This document shows positions 1 through 9,137 of a stretch of 64,000 nucleotides of DNA, piece after piece. This DNA comes from Hyphomicrobiaceae bacterium. GTDB lineage: Bacteria > Pseudomonadota > Alphaproteobacteria > Rhizobiales > Hyphomicrobiaceae. Within the stretch, counting starts at the first letter, position 1. Each line of letters starts with the position of its first letter. Made by a program: the position numbers and the translations under genes. The notes below the pieces were generated by a model. It did no database searches. It was given only the letters and a program-made list of their open reading frames with translations, and was not told the DNA's origin. The stretch covers positions 1 to 64,000 of the forward strand of contig JANXWC010000064.1 of assembly GCA_025351355.1 (NCBI GenBank). Reading direction: 5' to 3'.

Positions 1-49
1 AAGGCACGCGTCCGAAAAAGGTGGCTCGCAGCCTGACCTCATTCTTTAA

Positions 50-285
50 GCGCGGCCTGCGCCGCATTCAGACCTGTCTGCAAGCCATCTGCGGGCTGCC
101 TGCACTGTGGTCAGTTTGGAGAAACTGATGGATGGTGAGGCCCACAACCTCACCAAGCTCGCAAAAGCCGTCTGAAGCGGCTACGGTCCCCCAAAATGCA
201 ATGCGCCGAGCCTATCTGGACAGGCTCCTAGGCCCTTCAATTTCCGAGCGCCACACATCTACCCGTCGCGCGGCCGCAGCATGAT
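50..285 (+). pseudogene. Decayed fragment resembling DUF5681
   Basis: Two short stretches in different frames look like consecutive parts of the DUF5681 domain, a short domain common near phage and mobile genes. Frame 2 ends at the TGA at 173-175 and reads LEKLMDGEAHNLT then KLAKAV. Frame 3 from about 198 reads AMRRAYLDRLLGP. Family members typically carry LE.LL.GEA..LT.KA.ELA followed by ALRLCLDRLLPP, so the order fits with a frameshift and a stop between them. The match is from memory of the family. The upstream part is not recognisable and no intact reading frame spans it. Confidence 0.45.
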
Positions 286-820
286 GCTGTCGCTTAAAAA
301 TCTGCTGCTGCCGTTTTACAACAGAAAATTCGCGCTGTTCATGGGCGTTTTCTATCTCGTCTACGCCTGGGTCTTCCAGATCACCACCCAGGATCCAGAT
401 CGCGAATTGGAACGGGCCCGCGCCGATCGCATCAAAATCGAATGCAACGCAACGGGCGGCACCGTCAAGGAACAACAGGCTTGTTACACGCGTGGCGTCG
501 AGCAGTTTCGCGCCGACCGCTCAGCCGCTCGGCTCGATATCATCGAGGAGAAGCTTGGTCTGGAACCGCGGCGGTCTGCCAACGCCGCAGTGGCCAGCCG
601 CACCGGCCCTCCGCCGTCGAAAAGCATCGCACAAACCAGCAGCGCATCGCAGGCCCCTACAGCCGCGCCACAGCCACCCGTTAGCGTGCCGCAATCAGCG
701 CCAGCAACCCCGGCCGCGCCCGATCACCTGCCGCTATTTGGCCAGAGCATGGTCGACATCGTCGCTAAATCCGAAATCCTCGGCGGCGTTTCATCCGCTG
801 AAGACCTGAAAAAAACCTGA
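281..820 (+). CDS. N-terminal part of a membrane protein gene, split at an A7 run
   Basis: It encodes 179 residues: a membrane segment at about residues 18-35, a charged region (roughly 40-90), then a Pro/Ala/Ser-rich linker (roughly 100-150). It ends EDLKKT. The stop follows seven A residues at 809-815. Sliding back one base there continues in frame as NLIEFQKQGGWTGAG into the downstream frame, so this and the next entry look like one gene of about 425 codons. The function is not recognised. The join could be a sequencing error, a real mutation, or ribosomal or transcriptional slippage. Confidence 0.6.
   Translation: MMLSLKNLLLPFYNRKFALFMGVFYLVYAWVFQITTQDPDRELERARADRIKIECNATGGTVKEQQACYTRGVEQFRADRSAARLDIIEEKLGLEPRRSANAAVASRTGPPPSKSIAQTSSASQAPTAAPQPPVSVPQSAPATPAAPDHLPLFGQSMVDIVAKSEILGGVSSAEDLKKT
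809..815 (+). other. A7 homopolymer, possible -1 slippage site
   Basis: In the upstream frame the codons are CTG AAA AAA ACC TGA. After a -1 slip the reading becomes AAA AAA AAC CTG ATC and stays open to 1557. Tandem AAA lysine codons are the classic substrate for bacterial -1 slippage, as in dnaX. No strong stimulatory hairpin or upstream Shine-Dalgarno was checked for computationally. A one-base homopolymer miscall gives the same picture. Confidence 0.5.
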
Positions 821-858
821 TCGAATTCCAGAAACAGGGTGGCTGGACCGGCGCCGGA

Positions 859-1557
859 TTGCGAATTTGGAACAATCGCATCTATCCCCGCATCGACACC
901 AAGCACGTCCTCTACGCCATGCTGTCGAATCCCGCCTTCTTCTTCATGATCATCTGTCTTTATGCCGGTCTCATCTACTATGTCGGTTTTGAGGACGGTG
1001 ATTTCATCAAGCCAACTTGGTTGAAGTGGCCGGTCAAGATTGCCGTCGGCGGCTTGCATGCTTGGACGCACATTGTCGTGCTGTTGGGGATCAACGGCAC
1101 CTTGCAAGGCATCTATTGGCACTTCACCGACATCGATAGCGGAAAATTCGCCATGATCTTCGGCGTGGCGCTCTATTCGGGGCTGCTGATATTGATCGGC
1201 GGCATCCTTGGCGGCATGATCTTCGGCCTCTATTGGGTTTCCACCTCAATCATCGGCCGCATGCACATGGACAGCTTCGGCGCCCTCGGTATCGCCGGTT
1301 ATAAGAACTTCCTTCGCCTTCGCGTCGAGAGAGATCAGATTACAGTTTATGCCATCGGCTTGGAAAAGATCCCGGGTCGCAAGGGGTGGCGCGCCCTGAA
1401 TGCGAACGACGACACCTCCGGTCACAACCCGCTGATCAAACCGATCGACGATCTCAAGCCGCATTTAATCGAACGGCCTTACGTCATCTGCGCAACGGCG
1501 CAAAAGCCGTCGGCAGCCAAGGTGAAACCGCCGCGTTGGAAGAGTCTGTGGTCATAA
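859..1557 (+). CDS. C-terminal membrane part of the split gene
   Basis: The frame is open upstream of the only nearby start codon (TTG at 859), and the residues before that TTG read naturally from the first half, so an independent start is doubtful. It carries three to four hydrophobic segments, at about residues 25-45, 60-85 and 97-125. A soluble tail has KNFLRLRV and YAIGLEKIPGRKGWRA. That tail recalls the C-termini of large membrane-bound metallophosphoesterases, but no metal-binding motif of that family is present in either half. It is best treated as a conserved membrane protein of unknown role. Confidence 0.55.
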   Translation: MRIWNNRIYPRIDTKHVLYAMLSNPAFFFMIICLYAGLIYYVGFEDGDFIKPTWLKWPVKIAVGGLHAWTHIVVLLGINGTLQGIYWHFTDIDSGKFAMIFGVALYSGLLILIGGILGGMIFGLYWVSTSIIGRMHMDSFGALGIAGYKNFLRLRVERDQITVYAIGLEKIPGRKGWRALNANDDTSGHNPLIKPIDDLKPHLIERPYVICATAQKPSAAKVKPPRWKSLWS

Positions 1558-1652
1558 ACGTCGGCGCGCTTGCAGGCGGAATTCCAATTCCTTGAGAGCG
1601 AAATTCGGTCTAAGCTTGGCTGTCTCTGAAAGTCCGTAAGGAGCGTTCGCCC

Positions 1653-2381
1653 ATGGGTGTTGTTCAACAACTATCGTCGCGCCGTCACTTATTCCTTGGA
1701 GGCGGCAGTCTGTTGGCGGCGTGCACCATATCTAGCGCCAGCGCTCAGACCAAGCTCAAGCCCGCAGCGACCAGCGCACTGATCGTCGTTGATGTTCAGA
1801 ACTGCTTTGTGCCTGGCGGTAGTCTCGCTGTGAACAAGGGCGACGAGATCATCCCGCTGATCAACTCCATCGCGGCCAAGTTTCAGAATGTCGTGATGAC
1901 CCAGGATTGGCACACCGCCAACCATATCTCATTCGCCTCGCAACATCCCGGCAAGAAACCGTTTGAAACGATTAAGTTGCCCTATGGCAATCAGGTTCTC
2001 TGGCCGGATCATTGCGTGCAGGGTACCGACGGTGCCGCAATCCACAAGGACATCAAGATCCCACAGGCGCAACTCGTTATCCGCAAGGGCTTCAACCCGT
2101 TGGTCGACAGCTATTCCGCTTTCATCGAAGCCGACGGCAAAAGCCGAACTGGCCTCGACGGCTATCTGCGCGGTCGCGGCATCAAGACGGTATATGTGGT
2201 CGGACTCGCCACGGATTTCTGCGTAGCCTGGACGGCGATGGATGCGCGCAAGCTCGGCCTGACAGCTTTCGTGATCGAAGACGCCTGCCGCGGCATCGAC
2301 AACGGTGGTTCGCTCGCCAAGGCCTGGACCAGCATGGCCAAAGCCGGCGTCAAGAAGATCCAATCATCCGATCTGGCTTGA
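1653..2381 (+). CDS. pncA: Exported nicotinamidase / isochorismatase-fold amidase
   Basis: Predicted nicotinamidase of 242 residues, converting nicotinamide to nicotinate and ammonia in NAD salvage. The cysteine-hydrolase signature is complete: catalytic Asp in VVDVQNCF, Lys in VIRKGF and nucleophile Cys in ATDFCV. The DWHTANH segment supplies the metal ligands. The N-terminus differs from cytosolic enzymes: SRRHLFLGGG is a twin-arginine motif followed by a hydrophobic stretch and SLLAAC, which could serve as a lipobox (Cys24). So the enzyme is probably exported, perhaps as a lipoprotein. It stands alone and is convergent with efp. Confidence 0.88.
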   Translation: MGVVQQLSSRRHLFLGGGSLLAACTISSASAQTKLKPAATSALIVVDVQNCFVPGGSLAVNKGDEIIPLINSIAAKFQNVVMTQDWHTANHISFASQHPGKKPFETIKLPYGNQVLWPDHCVQGTDGAAIHKDIKIPQAQLVIRKGFNPLVDSYSAFIEADGKSRTGLDGYLRGRGIKTVYVVGLATDFCVAWTAMDARKLGLTAFVIEDACRGIDNGGSLAKAWTSMAKAGVKKIQSSDLA

Positions 2382-2428
2382 GGCGAACTGCCGACAAACG
2401 CTGCCCGCCGGTACCCGTTCGCGCCGCT

Positions 2429-2998
2429 TCAGTCTTTGGCGCGCTCGACGTAGCTGCCATCCGTCGTCATCACGATTACGCGGATGCCGCTCTCAACATG
2501 CGGCGGCACCATGATCTTGGCGCCGTTGGAGAGTTTGGCGGTTTTGTACGATGACGAGGCCGTCTGACCTTTGACCACCGGCTCGGCCTCGACGATCTGC
2601 AGCGTCACCTTGGCCGGCAATTCGATGGAGACTGGCACGCCCTCGAACATCGAAACCGAGCAGCGCATATTTTCCTGCAGCCAGATCGAGCTGTCACCGA
2701 CCAATTCCTTGGACACCGATATCTGTTCAAAAGTCACAGGCTCCATGAAGTTGAACCCCATGTCGTCCTCGTAGAGATATTCATAGGTTTTTTCGTCGAG
2801 GAACGCGCGCTCCACGTTTTCCGTAGTGCGGTAGCTCTTGACGATCTTCACGCCATCGGAAATGCGACGCATGTCAATGTGGGTCGTCGGCGTGCCTTTG
2901 CCGGGGCGCACGCTTTCCGCCTTGATGACGCTGCACAACGTGCCGTCGACATCGAGCACGTTGCCCTTACGTACTTCGCTCGCAATCACCTTGACCAC
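2429..2998 (-). CDS. efp: Translation elongation factor P
   Basis: EF-P of 189 residues, relieving ribosomes stalled on polyproline. The three OB-like domains are intact. Domain I contains [10 protein letters not shown], where the Lys in the PGKG loop is the modified residue of the family. The C-terminus has [12 protein letters not shown] and [10 protein letters not shown]. The start chosen is a GTG at 2998 (MVKVIASEV), with GGAG seven bases upstream. The frame stays open for a further 100 codons upstream, but that part has no EF-P similarity. A GTG three codons later is the alternative. Confidence 0.93.
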   Translation of the reverse strand: MVKVIASEVRKGNVLDVDGTLCSVIKAESVRPGKGTPTTHIDMRRISDGVKIVKSYRTTENVERAFLDEKTYEYLYEDDMGFNFMEPVTFEQISVSKELVGDSSIWLQENMRCSVSMFEGVPVSIELPAKVTLQIVEAEPVVKGQTASSSYKTAKLSNGAKIMVPPHVESGIRVIVMTTDGSYVERAKD

Positions 2999-3258
2999 AG
3001 TCACGCTCCGTCTGATCTTGCTTGAAATTAAAGCGGTAATAGTAACCGCCTGCCAACGGACGGCCTGCTGATGCGTCCTGCCCTGTGGCTGTGTGGCCGT
3101 GTCATAGCCGTTTCGCCGGCCCGCGCCAAGGCCCTGGAAATAAGGCCCTGCAATTACGCCTCCACAAATACGGCCGGGCAATCGTGGGCGCCAATTGAGC
3201 CGCGTTGACGCTTGCGCTAAGCTGAAGTTCACTTGCAGTGACTTGGGGGAGATGACAC

Positions 3259-3648
3259 ATGCCGATAACCGCCTTGGCCGCGGCGCTGCTCGCGCCACTC
3301 TACATTTACCTCACGTTGCAGGTCATCAGCCAGCGACGCGGTGCCAAGGTCGCCATCGGCGACGGCGGTGACAAGACGCTGCTACGGCGTATGCGCGTAC
3401 AAGCCAATTTCGCCGAAAATGTCCCATTTGCCCTCATTCTCATGGGCTTGGCGGAAAGTCTTCGTGCCTCTCAACTCGCCCTCTATATCATCGGCGGCTG
3501 TCTGGTTGTCGGGCGCTTGTCGCATGCCTTCGGTGTTTCCCAGCATCAGGAAACATTTGCCTTCCGGGTGAGCGGTATGGTGCTGACATTTGCGGCGATC
3601 GTTCTGGCGGCCATTGCTTGTGTCGCCGGCGCACTCTGGCGCGCGTGA
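3259..3648 (+). CDS. MAPEG family membrane protein
   Basis: A 129-residue protein with four predicted membrane helices and the MAPEG pattern: a first helix ending in [12 protein letters not shown], then [20 protein letters not shown], where the RxQxNxxEN-like motif marks the family. MAPEG members bind glutathione or lipids. Bacterial ones are mostly uncharacterised, and nothing here fixes the substrate. A good GGGGGAGATG-type ribosome binding site precedes the ATG. The next gene begins four bases after the stop, so the two are probably co-transcribed. Confidence 0.85.
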   Translation: MPITALAAALLAPLYIYLTLQVISQRRGAKVAIGDGGDKTLLRRMRVQANFAENVPFALILMGLAESLRASQLALYIIGGCLVVGRLSHAFGVSQHQETFAFRVSGMVLTFAAIVLAAIACVAGALWRA

Positions 3649-3652
3649 TCCG

Positions 3653-4147
3653 ATGAACGCTTCGCTTTCCACTTTCGGCTGGGTCCATACAGGTTTGAGT
3701 GTCATCGCACTTCTGTCGGGGATCGTCGTCGTCGCCGGCATTTTGTATTCACGTCGCATGGCCCGATTGACCGCCCTGTTCATGGCCTCCGCCTTCGCAA
3801 CCAGCGCGACGGCCTTTAGTTTCGGCGGATTTGGACCGGCCCAATGGATCGGCGTCGCATCTTTGGCCCTCATAGCGATCGCGGTCGCCGCCCGCTACGC
3901 GTTCCACTTAGCCGGGGCGTGGCGTTCGATCTATGCTGTTGCAACCATATTTGCATTGTATTTTCTCGTCTTCGTGACGATCGCCGAAGCGTTCAAGCGG
4001 GTTCCGCTCCTCGCGCGGGCTGCGCCGACATTGACCGAAACGCCATTTAAGTTGACGCAACTCGTCTCTCTGCTTCTCTTTGTGGGACTGGCGTCGTTCG
4101 CCGCCCGGCACTTCCGCTATCACCGCGCTGTCAATCAGCCGACTTGA
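3653..4147 (+). CDS. Small multi-pass membrane protein of unknown function
   Basis: A 164-residue protein with about five hydrophobic helices (roughly residues 8-30, 40-58, 62-83, 90-110, 135-153). The start chosen is the ATG five bases after the MAPEG stop, beginning MNASLSTFGWVHTG. No catalytic motif is recognised. Its last 17 bases overlap the end of the convergent AsnC-type regulator. A short conserved hydrophobic protein coupled to a MAPEG gene suggests a shared membrane role, but this is context only. Confidence 0.75.
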   Translation: MNASLSTFGWVHTGLSVIALLSGIVVVAGILYSRRMARLTALFMASAFATSATAFSFGGFGPAQWIGVASLALIAIAVAARYAFHLAGAWRSIYAVATIFALYFLVFVTIAEAFKRVPLLARAAPTLTETPFKLTQLVSLLLFVGLASFAARHFRYHRAVNQPT

Positions 4148-4616
4148 GCACAAACCCCAAGGGCAATTCGGTCGTATACTTGATTTGCTCCATGGCGAAA
4201 GCCGACGAAACCTTGGCAATTTCGACGCGTGCGATCAGCCGCTTGTAGAAGGCGTCGTAAGCGGCGATGTCAGGCACCACCACACGCATCAGATAGTCGA
4301 CCTCGCCGCTCATGCGATAAAATTCGACCACTTCTGGAAAATCGTTGACGGCGGCATGGAATTTTTCCAGCCACGCGATCGAGTGCTGATCCGTCTTGAT
4401 CGACACGAAAACGTTGACGGCGGTATTGACCTTTGCCGGATCGAGCAGGGCGACGCGCCGTAACACGACGCCGCTTTCATCGAGCTTTTGAATACGCCGC
4501 CAGCATGGCGTTGTGGACAGTCCGACCTCTTTGCCGATCTCGGCAACCGGCTTAGTTGCGTCGGCCTGCAGCTGCCGCAAGATTTTGATGTCCATGTCGT
4601 CGAGAGCCACGCGCAT
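4131..4616 (-). CDS. Lrp/AsnC family transcriptional regulator
   Basis: Regulator of 161 residues. An N-terminal winged-helix domain (LDDMDIKILRQLQADA, then VGLSTTPCWRRIQKL) is followed by a RAM ligand-binding domain (SGEVDYLMRVVVPD). Lrp/AsnC proteins bind DNA as oligomers and sense amino acids. The start at 4616 begins MRVALDDMDIK, and a later ATG at 4595 is possible because the GGGAG lies very close to the chosen codon. It is divergent from the Blh-type gene at 4732, with about 115 bases between them that could hold its operator. Confidence 0.9.
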   Translation of the reverse strand: MRVALDDMDIKILRQLQADATKPVAEIGKEVGLSTTPCWRRIQKLDESGVVLRRVALLDPAKVNTAVNVFVSIKTDQHSIAWLEKFHAAVNDFPEVVEFYRMSGEVDYLMRVVVPDIAAYDAFYKRLIARVEIAKVSSAFAMEQIKYTTELPLGFVLKSAD

Positions 4617-4731
4617 CTCCCTGGGTGAGGCGTATAAATCTGATTGAGAACAACGGAATCTGGTATTGTTTGGCACCAAAAGCAAATAAGAAACCAGCTA
4701 CTCCGCTGCAATCTAACACTGGACATTCGCC

Positions 4732-5160
4732 ATGGTGCGCATCATCCGTCTTTCGCCGACCTTCGCCGTAGCAGGCCAACTCAGCGCCTCCGATTTTCCC
4801 GAGATCGCCGCGCAAGGCTTTAAGTCGATCATCTGCAACCGGCCGGACGGTGAGCAATTCCTCCAACTCTCAACCGAAACAAGCGAGCGATTGGCGGCCG
4901 CTGCCGGTCTCTCGTTCCGCGCCCTGCCGCTGGTAATGGGCAACGTCCTTGATCCCGCGACCTCTAAGGCAACGCAAGCAGCGATCGACGAACTGCCCGC
5001 TCCTGTTCTGGCATACTGCCGCTCCGGCACCCGCTCGGCCATGGCCTGGGCCGCGACTATCAGCAAGACGCAACCCGTCGATACGGTAATGGGCGCCTTG
5101 CAGCAGGCTGAGTTCGAAATTCCCGGCCTCGCCGATAGCCTCCGCGCCCAGCCGCGCTAA
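4732..5160 (+). CDS. TIGR01244-type sulfurtransferase/phosphatase (Blh N-domain family)
   Basis: A 142-residue dual-specificity-phosphatase-fold protein of the DUF442/TIGR01244 group. The active-site loop reads YCRSGTRSAMAW, a CX5R signature, and the N-terminus has FAVAGQLSASDF, typical of the family. Related domains are fused to persulfide dioxygenase-like hydrolases (Blh) in rhizobia, where they act in sulfide handling. Here the hydrolase partner is absent, so the substrate is unknown. It is transcribed away from the AsnC-type regulator. Confidence 0.85.
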   Translation: MVRIIRLSPTFAVAGQLSASDFPEIAAQGFKSIICNRPDGEQFLQLSTETSERLAAAAGLSFRALPLVMGNVLDPATSKATQAAIDELPAPVLAYCRSGTRSAMAWAATISKTQPVDTVMGALQQAEFEIPGLADSLRAQPR

Positions 5161-5221
5161 AGTTGCTTCGGTCCGACCGCTTGAAAAGCAGTGGATTCGA
5201 GAAGTATTCTGCGCCCCACTG

Positions 5222-6328
5222 TCATCTGCCGCCATAGCCGGGATCGTCGAGATTGAGCAGCGGAAACGCCGAGTGCACATGTGGATCGGAAACTACCGGT
5301 GCGCCCAAGTGCAGCGTGTCGCGGTTGAGGTCGGCAAGCCTGGTGATACCCATCAGGCCCATGGCGCTCTTCACCTCATCCTCGAGAATTTCGAACATGC
5401 GCACGACAGCCGCTTCGCCGCCGGCAGCCAAGGCATAGAGATAGAGCCGCCCGATGCCGACAGCGTCCGCACCCATGGCGATGGCTTTGACGATGTCGCT
5501 GCCGCGCGAGATGCCGCCGTCGACCATGATTTTCGCCTTGCCGCGCGCCACGCCCAGCACTTCCGGCAACACGTCCATGGCGCCGCGACCGTGATCGAGC
5601 TGCCGCCCGCCGTGGTTGGAGACATAGATGACGTCGACGCCATGTTCGAGGGCGATGCGTGCGTCGTCGGCGGTGCCGATGCCTTTGAGGATGAGCGGGA
5701 TCTTATGGTTCTTCTTGAAGCGCGCGATGTCCTTCCAGCTCAGCGCCGCCTGGAATTCCATACCTGTTGAGTCCGATCGCCAGTATTTGACGAACCGCTT
5801 TGCGATATCGCGCTCGCGGCGACTGTAGACGGCCGTATCCACGGTAATGGCGAAGGCGTCATAACCGGCCTCGATCACGCGGCGCGCGTATCCGTCGACA
5901 AAGGCATCGTCACCGCGCACGTAGAGCTGGAATACCGCCAGCGCCTTTGGCGCTGCCTTGCGTACGGCCTCCAGGCCCGGATCGGACACCGAACTCAGCA
6001 TCATGCCCGTGCCGTATCGCTCCGCCGCGCGTGCCGCAGTGGCACCACCACCCGGCTCGAACGACTGCAACGAACCGACCGGCGCCAGCACGACCGGCAA
6101 CCGCAGCCTTTTCCCAAGCAGCAGCGAGGACGTTTCGATCTTGGAGACGTCGCGCAGCACCCTGGGCTTGAGCGCGATGCTGTCGAGCGCCTGCCGATTG
6201 CGCCGCATCGTCGTCTCGGTTTCCGCCGCGCCGACCAGATAATCCCAGATCATCGGATTGAGCCGCATCTTCGCCGCCTTGACGAATTCGTGCAGCGTCA
6301 GGAATTGCACGGCGTTAGGCTCGGTCAT
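5222..6328 (-). CDS. FMN-dependent alpha-hydroxy acid oxidase/dehydrogenase
   Basis: A 368-residue TIM-barrel flavoenzyme of the lactate/glycolate oxidase family. Visible markers are LPVVLAPVG (FMN phosphate region), AFAITVDTA, the catalytic histidine in VSNHGGRQLD, and IMVDGGISRGSDIVKA with MGADAVGIGR near the C-terminus. There is no cytochrome b2 domain or membrane insertion loop of the LldD type, so the electron acceptor and substrate cannot be named. It lies 48 bases after ureC on the same strand and may be read through from the urease operon. Confidence 0.88.
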   Translation of the reverse strand: MTEPNAVQFLTLHEFVKAAKMRLNPMIWDYLVGAAETETTMRRNRQALDSIALKPRVLRDVSKIETSSLLLGKRLRLPVVLAPVGSLQSFEPGGGATAARAAERYGTGMMLSSVSDPGLEAVRKAAPKALAVFQLYVRGDDAFVDGYARRVIEAGYDAFAITVDTAVYSRRERDIAKRFVKYWRSDSTGMEFQAALSWKDIARFKKNHKIPLILKGIGTADDARIALEHGVDVIYVSNHGGRQLDHGRGAMDVLPEVLGVARGKAKIMVDGGISRGSDIVKAIAMGADAVGIGRLYLYALAAGGEAAVVRMFEILEDEVKSAMGLMGITRLADLNRDTLHLGAPVVSDPHVHSAFPLLNLDDPGYGGR

Positions 6329-6376
6329 GATGACTATCCTTGGAAGCTATGGCACTGCGTTACGGCCGACCCGACA

Positions 6377-8092
6377 CTAAAACATGAAATACCGCTGCGC
6401 CATGGGGAGTTCTTTGGCGGGTTCGCACACCAGCAATTCGCCGTCGGCGCGCACCTCGTAGGTTTCAGGATCGATGGTGATCTTCGGCGTCGCGTCGTTA
6501 TGGATCATGTTCTTCTTGCTGATGCCGGCGCGGGTGTCTTTCACAGCCACGACCTGCTTGCGCAGACCCCACTTCTTCGCCAGTTTCTTGTCGACGAACG
6601 CCTGACTGACGAACGTCACCGACGTCGCGGTGCGGGCCGCGCCATAGCACGCAAACATTGGCCGATAGTGCACGGGCTGCGGCGTCGGGATCGACGCATT
6701 CGGATCACCCATCGCCGCCGCCGCGATCGCACCGCCCTTGATGATGGTGTCCGGCTTCACGCCGAAGAACGCCGGCGACCACACGACAAGATCGGCCAGC
6801 TTGCCCACTTCGATCGAGCCGATCTGCTTGGATACGCCATGCGCGATGGCCGGGTTGATCGTGTATTTGGCGATATAGCGTTTGGCGCGGAAGTTGTCGT
6901 TGCCGTTGCCTTCGTCCTGCGGCAACGGCCCGCGCTGTTGGCGCATCTTGTGGGCGGTCTGCCAGGTGCGGATGATGACTTCACCGACGCGACCCATCGC
7001 CTGGCTGTCGGAACTCATCATCGACAGCGCACCCATGTCATGCAGAATATCTTCTGCGGCAATGGTTTCCTTGCGGATGCGGCTTTCGGCGAAGGCGAGA
7101 TCCTCGGGGATCGAGCTGTCGAGATGGTGGCAGACCATCAGCATGTCCAGATGCTCATCGAGCGTGTTGACGGTGAACGGCCGCGTTGGATTGGTCGATG
7201 ACGGGAGCACGTTTTTCAATCCGGCCACCTTCATGATGTCCGGCGCGTGCCCGCCGCCGGCCCCCTCGGTGTGGAACGCGTGGATCGTGCGGCCTTTGAA
7301 GGCCTGGATCGTGTCTTCGACGAAGCCGGATTCGTTGAGCGTATCGGAGTGGAGCATGACCTGCACGTCGTACTCATCGGCGACGGCAAGGCAGTTGTCG
7401 ATGGCCGCCGGCGTCGTGCCCCAGTCCTCGTGCAGCTTCAGCGCGCAGGCGCCGGCGTTGATCATTTCTTCTAGCGCTTCCGGCAGTGACGCGTTGCCTT
7501 TGCCGGCGAAACCCAGGTTCATGGGAAAACTGTCGGCCGCTTGGATCATCATCTTCAAGTGCCAGGGCCCGGGCGTGCAGGTGGTGGCGAAGGTGCCGTG
7601 CGCGGGACCCGTGCCGCCGCCGAGCATGGAGGTGACGCCGCTCATCAGCGCCTCCTCGATTTGCTGCGGGCAGATGAAATGGATGTGCGTATCGAAGCCG
7701 CCGGCGGTGATGATCCGGCCTTCGCCCGCGATCACTTCGGTGCCGGGACCGATGATGATGTCGACGCCGGATTGGATGTCGGGATTGCCGGCCTTGCCGA
7801 TGGCGGCGATGCGGCCGTCGCTGAGGCCGATGTCGGCTTTGACGATGCCCCAATGATCGAGAATGACAGCGTTGGTGATCACTGTATCAACGGCGCCTTT
7901 GGCGTTGGTGATCTGGCTTTGGCCCATGCCGTCGCGGATCACTTTGCCGCCGCCGAATTTCACCTCCTCGCCGTAAGTGGTGAAATCCTTTTCGACTTCG
8001 ATGATCAGATCCGTGTCAGCCAGCCGTATCTTGTCGCCCGTTGTCGGGCCGAACATACCGGCATACGCCGCGCGAGACATTTTTATGGGCAT
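6377..8092 (-). CDS. ureC: Urease subunit alpha
   Basis: Catalytic subunit of urease, hydrolysing urea to ammonia and carbamate in the cytoplasm. It has 571 residues, the usual length. Nickel ligands are visible in [10 protein letters not shown]. The lysine carbamylated in urease is in [12 protein letters not shown], and the catalytic flap His is in MVCHHLDSS. The start chosen is [17 protein letters not shown], with GAGGA six bases upstream. The frame remains open for 39 codons before this, but that part runs into a REP element and is not urease sequence. The REP lies between ureB and ureC. Confidence 0.97.
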   Translation of the reverse strand: MPIKMSRAAYAGMFGPTTGDKIRLADTDLIIEVEKDFTTYGEEVKFGGGKVIRDGMGQSQITNAKGAVDTVITNAVILDHWGIVKADIGLSDGRIAAIGKAGNPDIQSGVDIIIGPGTEVIAGEGRIITAGGFDTHIHFICPQQIEEALMSGVTSMLGGGTGPAHGTFATTCTPGPWHLKMMIQAADSFPMNLGFAGKGNASLPEALEEMINAGACALKLHEDWGTTPAAIDNCLAVADEYDVQVMLHSDTLNESGFVEDTIQAFKGRTIHAFHTEGAGGGHAPDIMKVAGLKNVLPSSTNPTRPFTVNTLDEHLDMLMVCHHLDSSIPEDLAFAESRIRKETIAAEDILHDMGALSMMSSDSQAMGRVGEVIIRTWQTAHKMRQQRGPLPQDEGNGNDNFRAKRYIAKYTINPAIAHGVSKQIGSIEVGKLADLVVWSPAFFGVKPDTIIKGGAIAAAAMGDPNASIPTPQPVHYRPMFACYGAARTATSVTFVSQAFVDKKLAKKWGLRKQVVAVKDTRAGISKKNMIHNDATPKITIDPETYEVRADGELLVCEPAKELPMAQRYFMF

Positions 8093-8128
8093 GATGTCCT
8101 CGTCGATGAAATTAGCGAGTGGCGTGGT

Positions 8129-8215
8129 GGTTGGGTCAAGCGTTTCAGTTCGACCCAACACAGCGATGCTCACAGGCAATGTTGGGTCGCGCCAAACGGC
8201 TTGACCCAACCTACA
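8129..8215. repeat. REP-like double hairpin, copy A (between ureB and ureC)
   Basis: Two adjacent hairpins, each built from GTTGGGTC and GACCCAAC, at about 8130-8159 and 8181-8210. The outer arms GGTTGGGTCAAG and CTTGACCCAACC are inverted to each other. The same layout recurs at 14712, 22787 and 55213. Its position between two urease cistrons suggests a role in mRNA stability or simply tolerated insertion. Confidence 0.85.
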
Positions 8216-8224
8216 AAACCGGAA

Positions 8225-8533
8225 TTATTTCAACTTTCCCATGACCTCTTGCCGGAAGCCGTAGATGCGGCGTTTGCCGGCGACGGGGATGAGATGCACT
8301 TCGCGCGACTGGCCGGGTTCAAAGCGCACGGCCGTGCCGGCAGCGATGTCGAGCCGGTAGCCGAGCGCTGCGTCGCGATCGAACTTCAACGCCGGATTGG
8401 TTTCGGCGAAATGATAGTGACTGCCGACCTGGATCGGACGGTCGCCGCTATTTGCGACCTTGAGCGTGATGGCGATGCGCCCGCTGTTGAGTTCGATCTC
8501 GCCTGCTGCTGGGATGATTTCACCGGGGATCAT
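8225..8533 (-). CDS. ureB: Urease subunit beta
   Basis: Urease beta subunit, 102 residues, a structural partner of UreA and UreC. Family hallmarks are [16 protein letters not shown] at the start, [14 protein letters not shown] in the centre and [19 protein letters not shown]. The start lies nine bases after the hupE stop, so the two are coupled. After its stop the REP element intervenes before ureC. Confidence 0.97.
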   Translation of the reverse strand: MIPGEIIPAAGEIELNSGRIAITLKVANSGDRPIQVGSHYHFAETNPALKFDRDAALGYRLDIAAGTAVRFEPGQSREVHLIPVAGKRRIYGFRQEVMGKLK

Positions 8534-8542
8534 GGCAGTGCC

Positions 8543-9106
8543 TCACTTCACGAGCAGCGCGATACCGGCCGCAGCGGTTGCGGCGCCGATCAGTCGAACA
8601 GGGATTGCATTAAAGGTCTGCATCAGACCGCGCGCCACGCCGATGCCTGCGAGATGCAGCAGTCCGGTTGCCACGACAAACCCGGTCATGAACGGCAGCC
8701 ATTCCGCGCCATCAGTTTCACTTCCGTGGGCCAAGCCATGAAACAGCGCGAACGTCGCGACTATGGCCACGCCGATCAACGTCGGCGCCGTAACTGCGAG
8801 CGCCAGCAGCAGGCCGATGACCACCAATGATGCAGCAATGCTCTGCTCCACCAATGGGACGGCGACGCCGGTGTGTCCGAAAATACCGCCGACGATCATC
8901 GCGCCGACGAAGGCCAGTGGCCACGCCCAGAGGCGGCTGCCGCCGATCAGCGCCGACCAGGCGCCGACGGTCAGCATGGCCGCGACATGATCGATGCCGG
9001 TCAGAGGGTGCAGGAAACCTGCGACGGCATCGCCGTGCGGGGTGCCGGTGTGTGCTGCGGCGGGCAAGGTCGAGATGGCGAGAATAAGAAGGGCGAGCCT
9101 GAACAT
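8543..9106 (-). CDS. ureJ: HupE/UreJ family membrane protein, probable nickel permease
   Basis: A 187-residue HupE/UreJ protein, a secondary transporter family linked to nickel supply for urease or hydrogenase. A signal peptide ends near AAAHTGTPHG. The typical HPLTGIDHVAAML motif contains the conserved His and Asp, and FHGLAHGSE lies in the later helix. There are about six membrane segments. The gene is inserted between ureA and ureB, which supports a role in nickel provision to this urease. Confidence 0.9.
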   Translation of the reverse strand: MFRLALLILAISTLPAAAHTGTPHGDAVAGFLHPLTGIDHVAAMLTVGAWSALIGGSRLWAWPLAFVGAMIVGGIFGHTGVAVPLVEQSIAASLVVIGLLLALAVTAPTLIGVAIVATFALFHGLAHGSETDGAEWLPFMTGFVVATGLLHLAGIGVARGLMQTFNAIPVRLIGAATAAAGIALLVK

Positions 9107-9137
9107 CGAAATCTCCTAGCGAAGGGGAATTTGCGTT

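Noticed and set aside
8093-8209. N-terminal extension of ureC by 39 codons
   Set aside because: The extra codons run into a REP hairpin, lack urease similarity, and a good ribosome binding site precedes the ATG at 8092.
7541-8830. 429-codon open frame on the plus strand
   Set aside because: It is antisense to ureC, ureB and hupE. Its composition is that of a shadow frame of GC-rich genes and no domain is seen.
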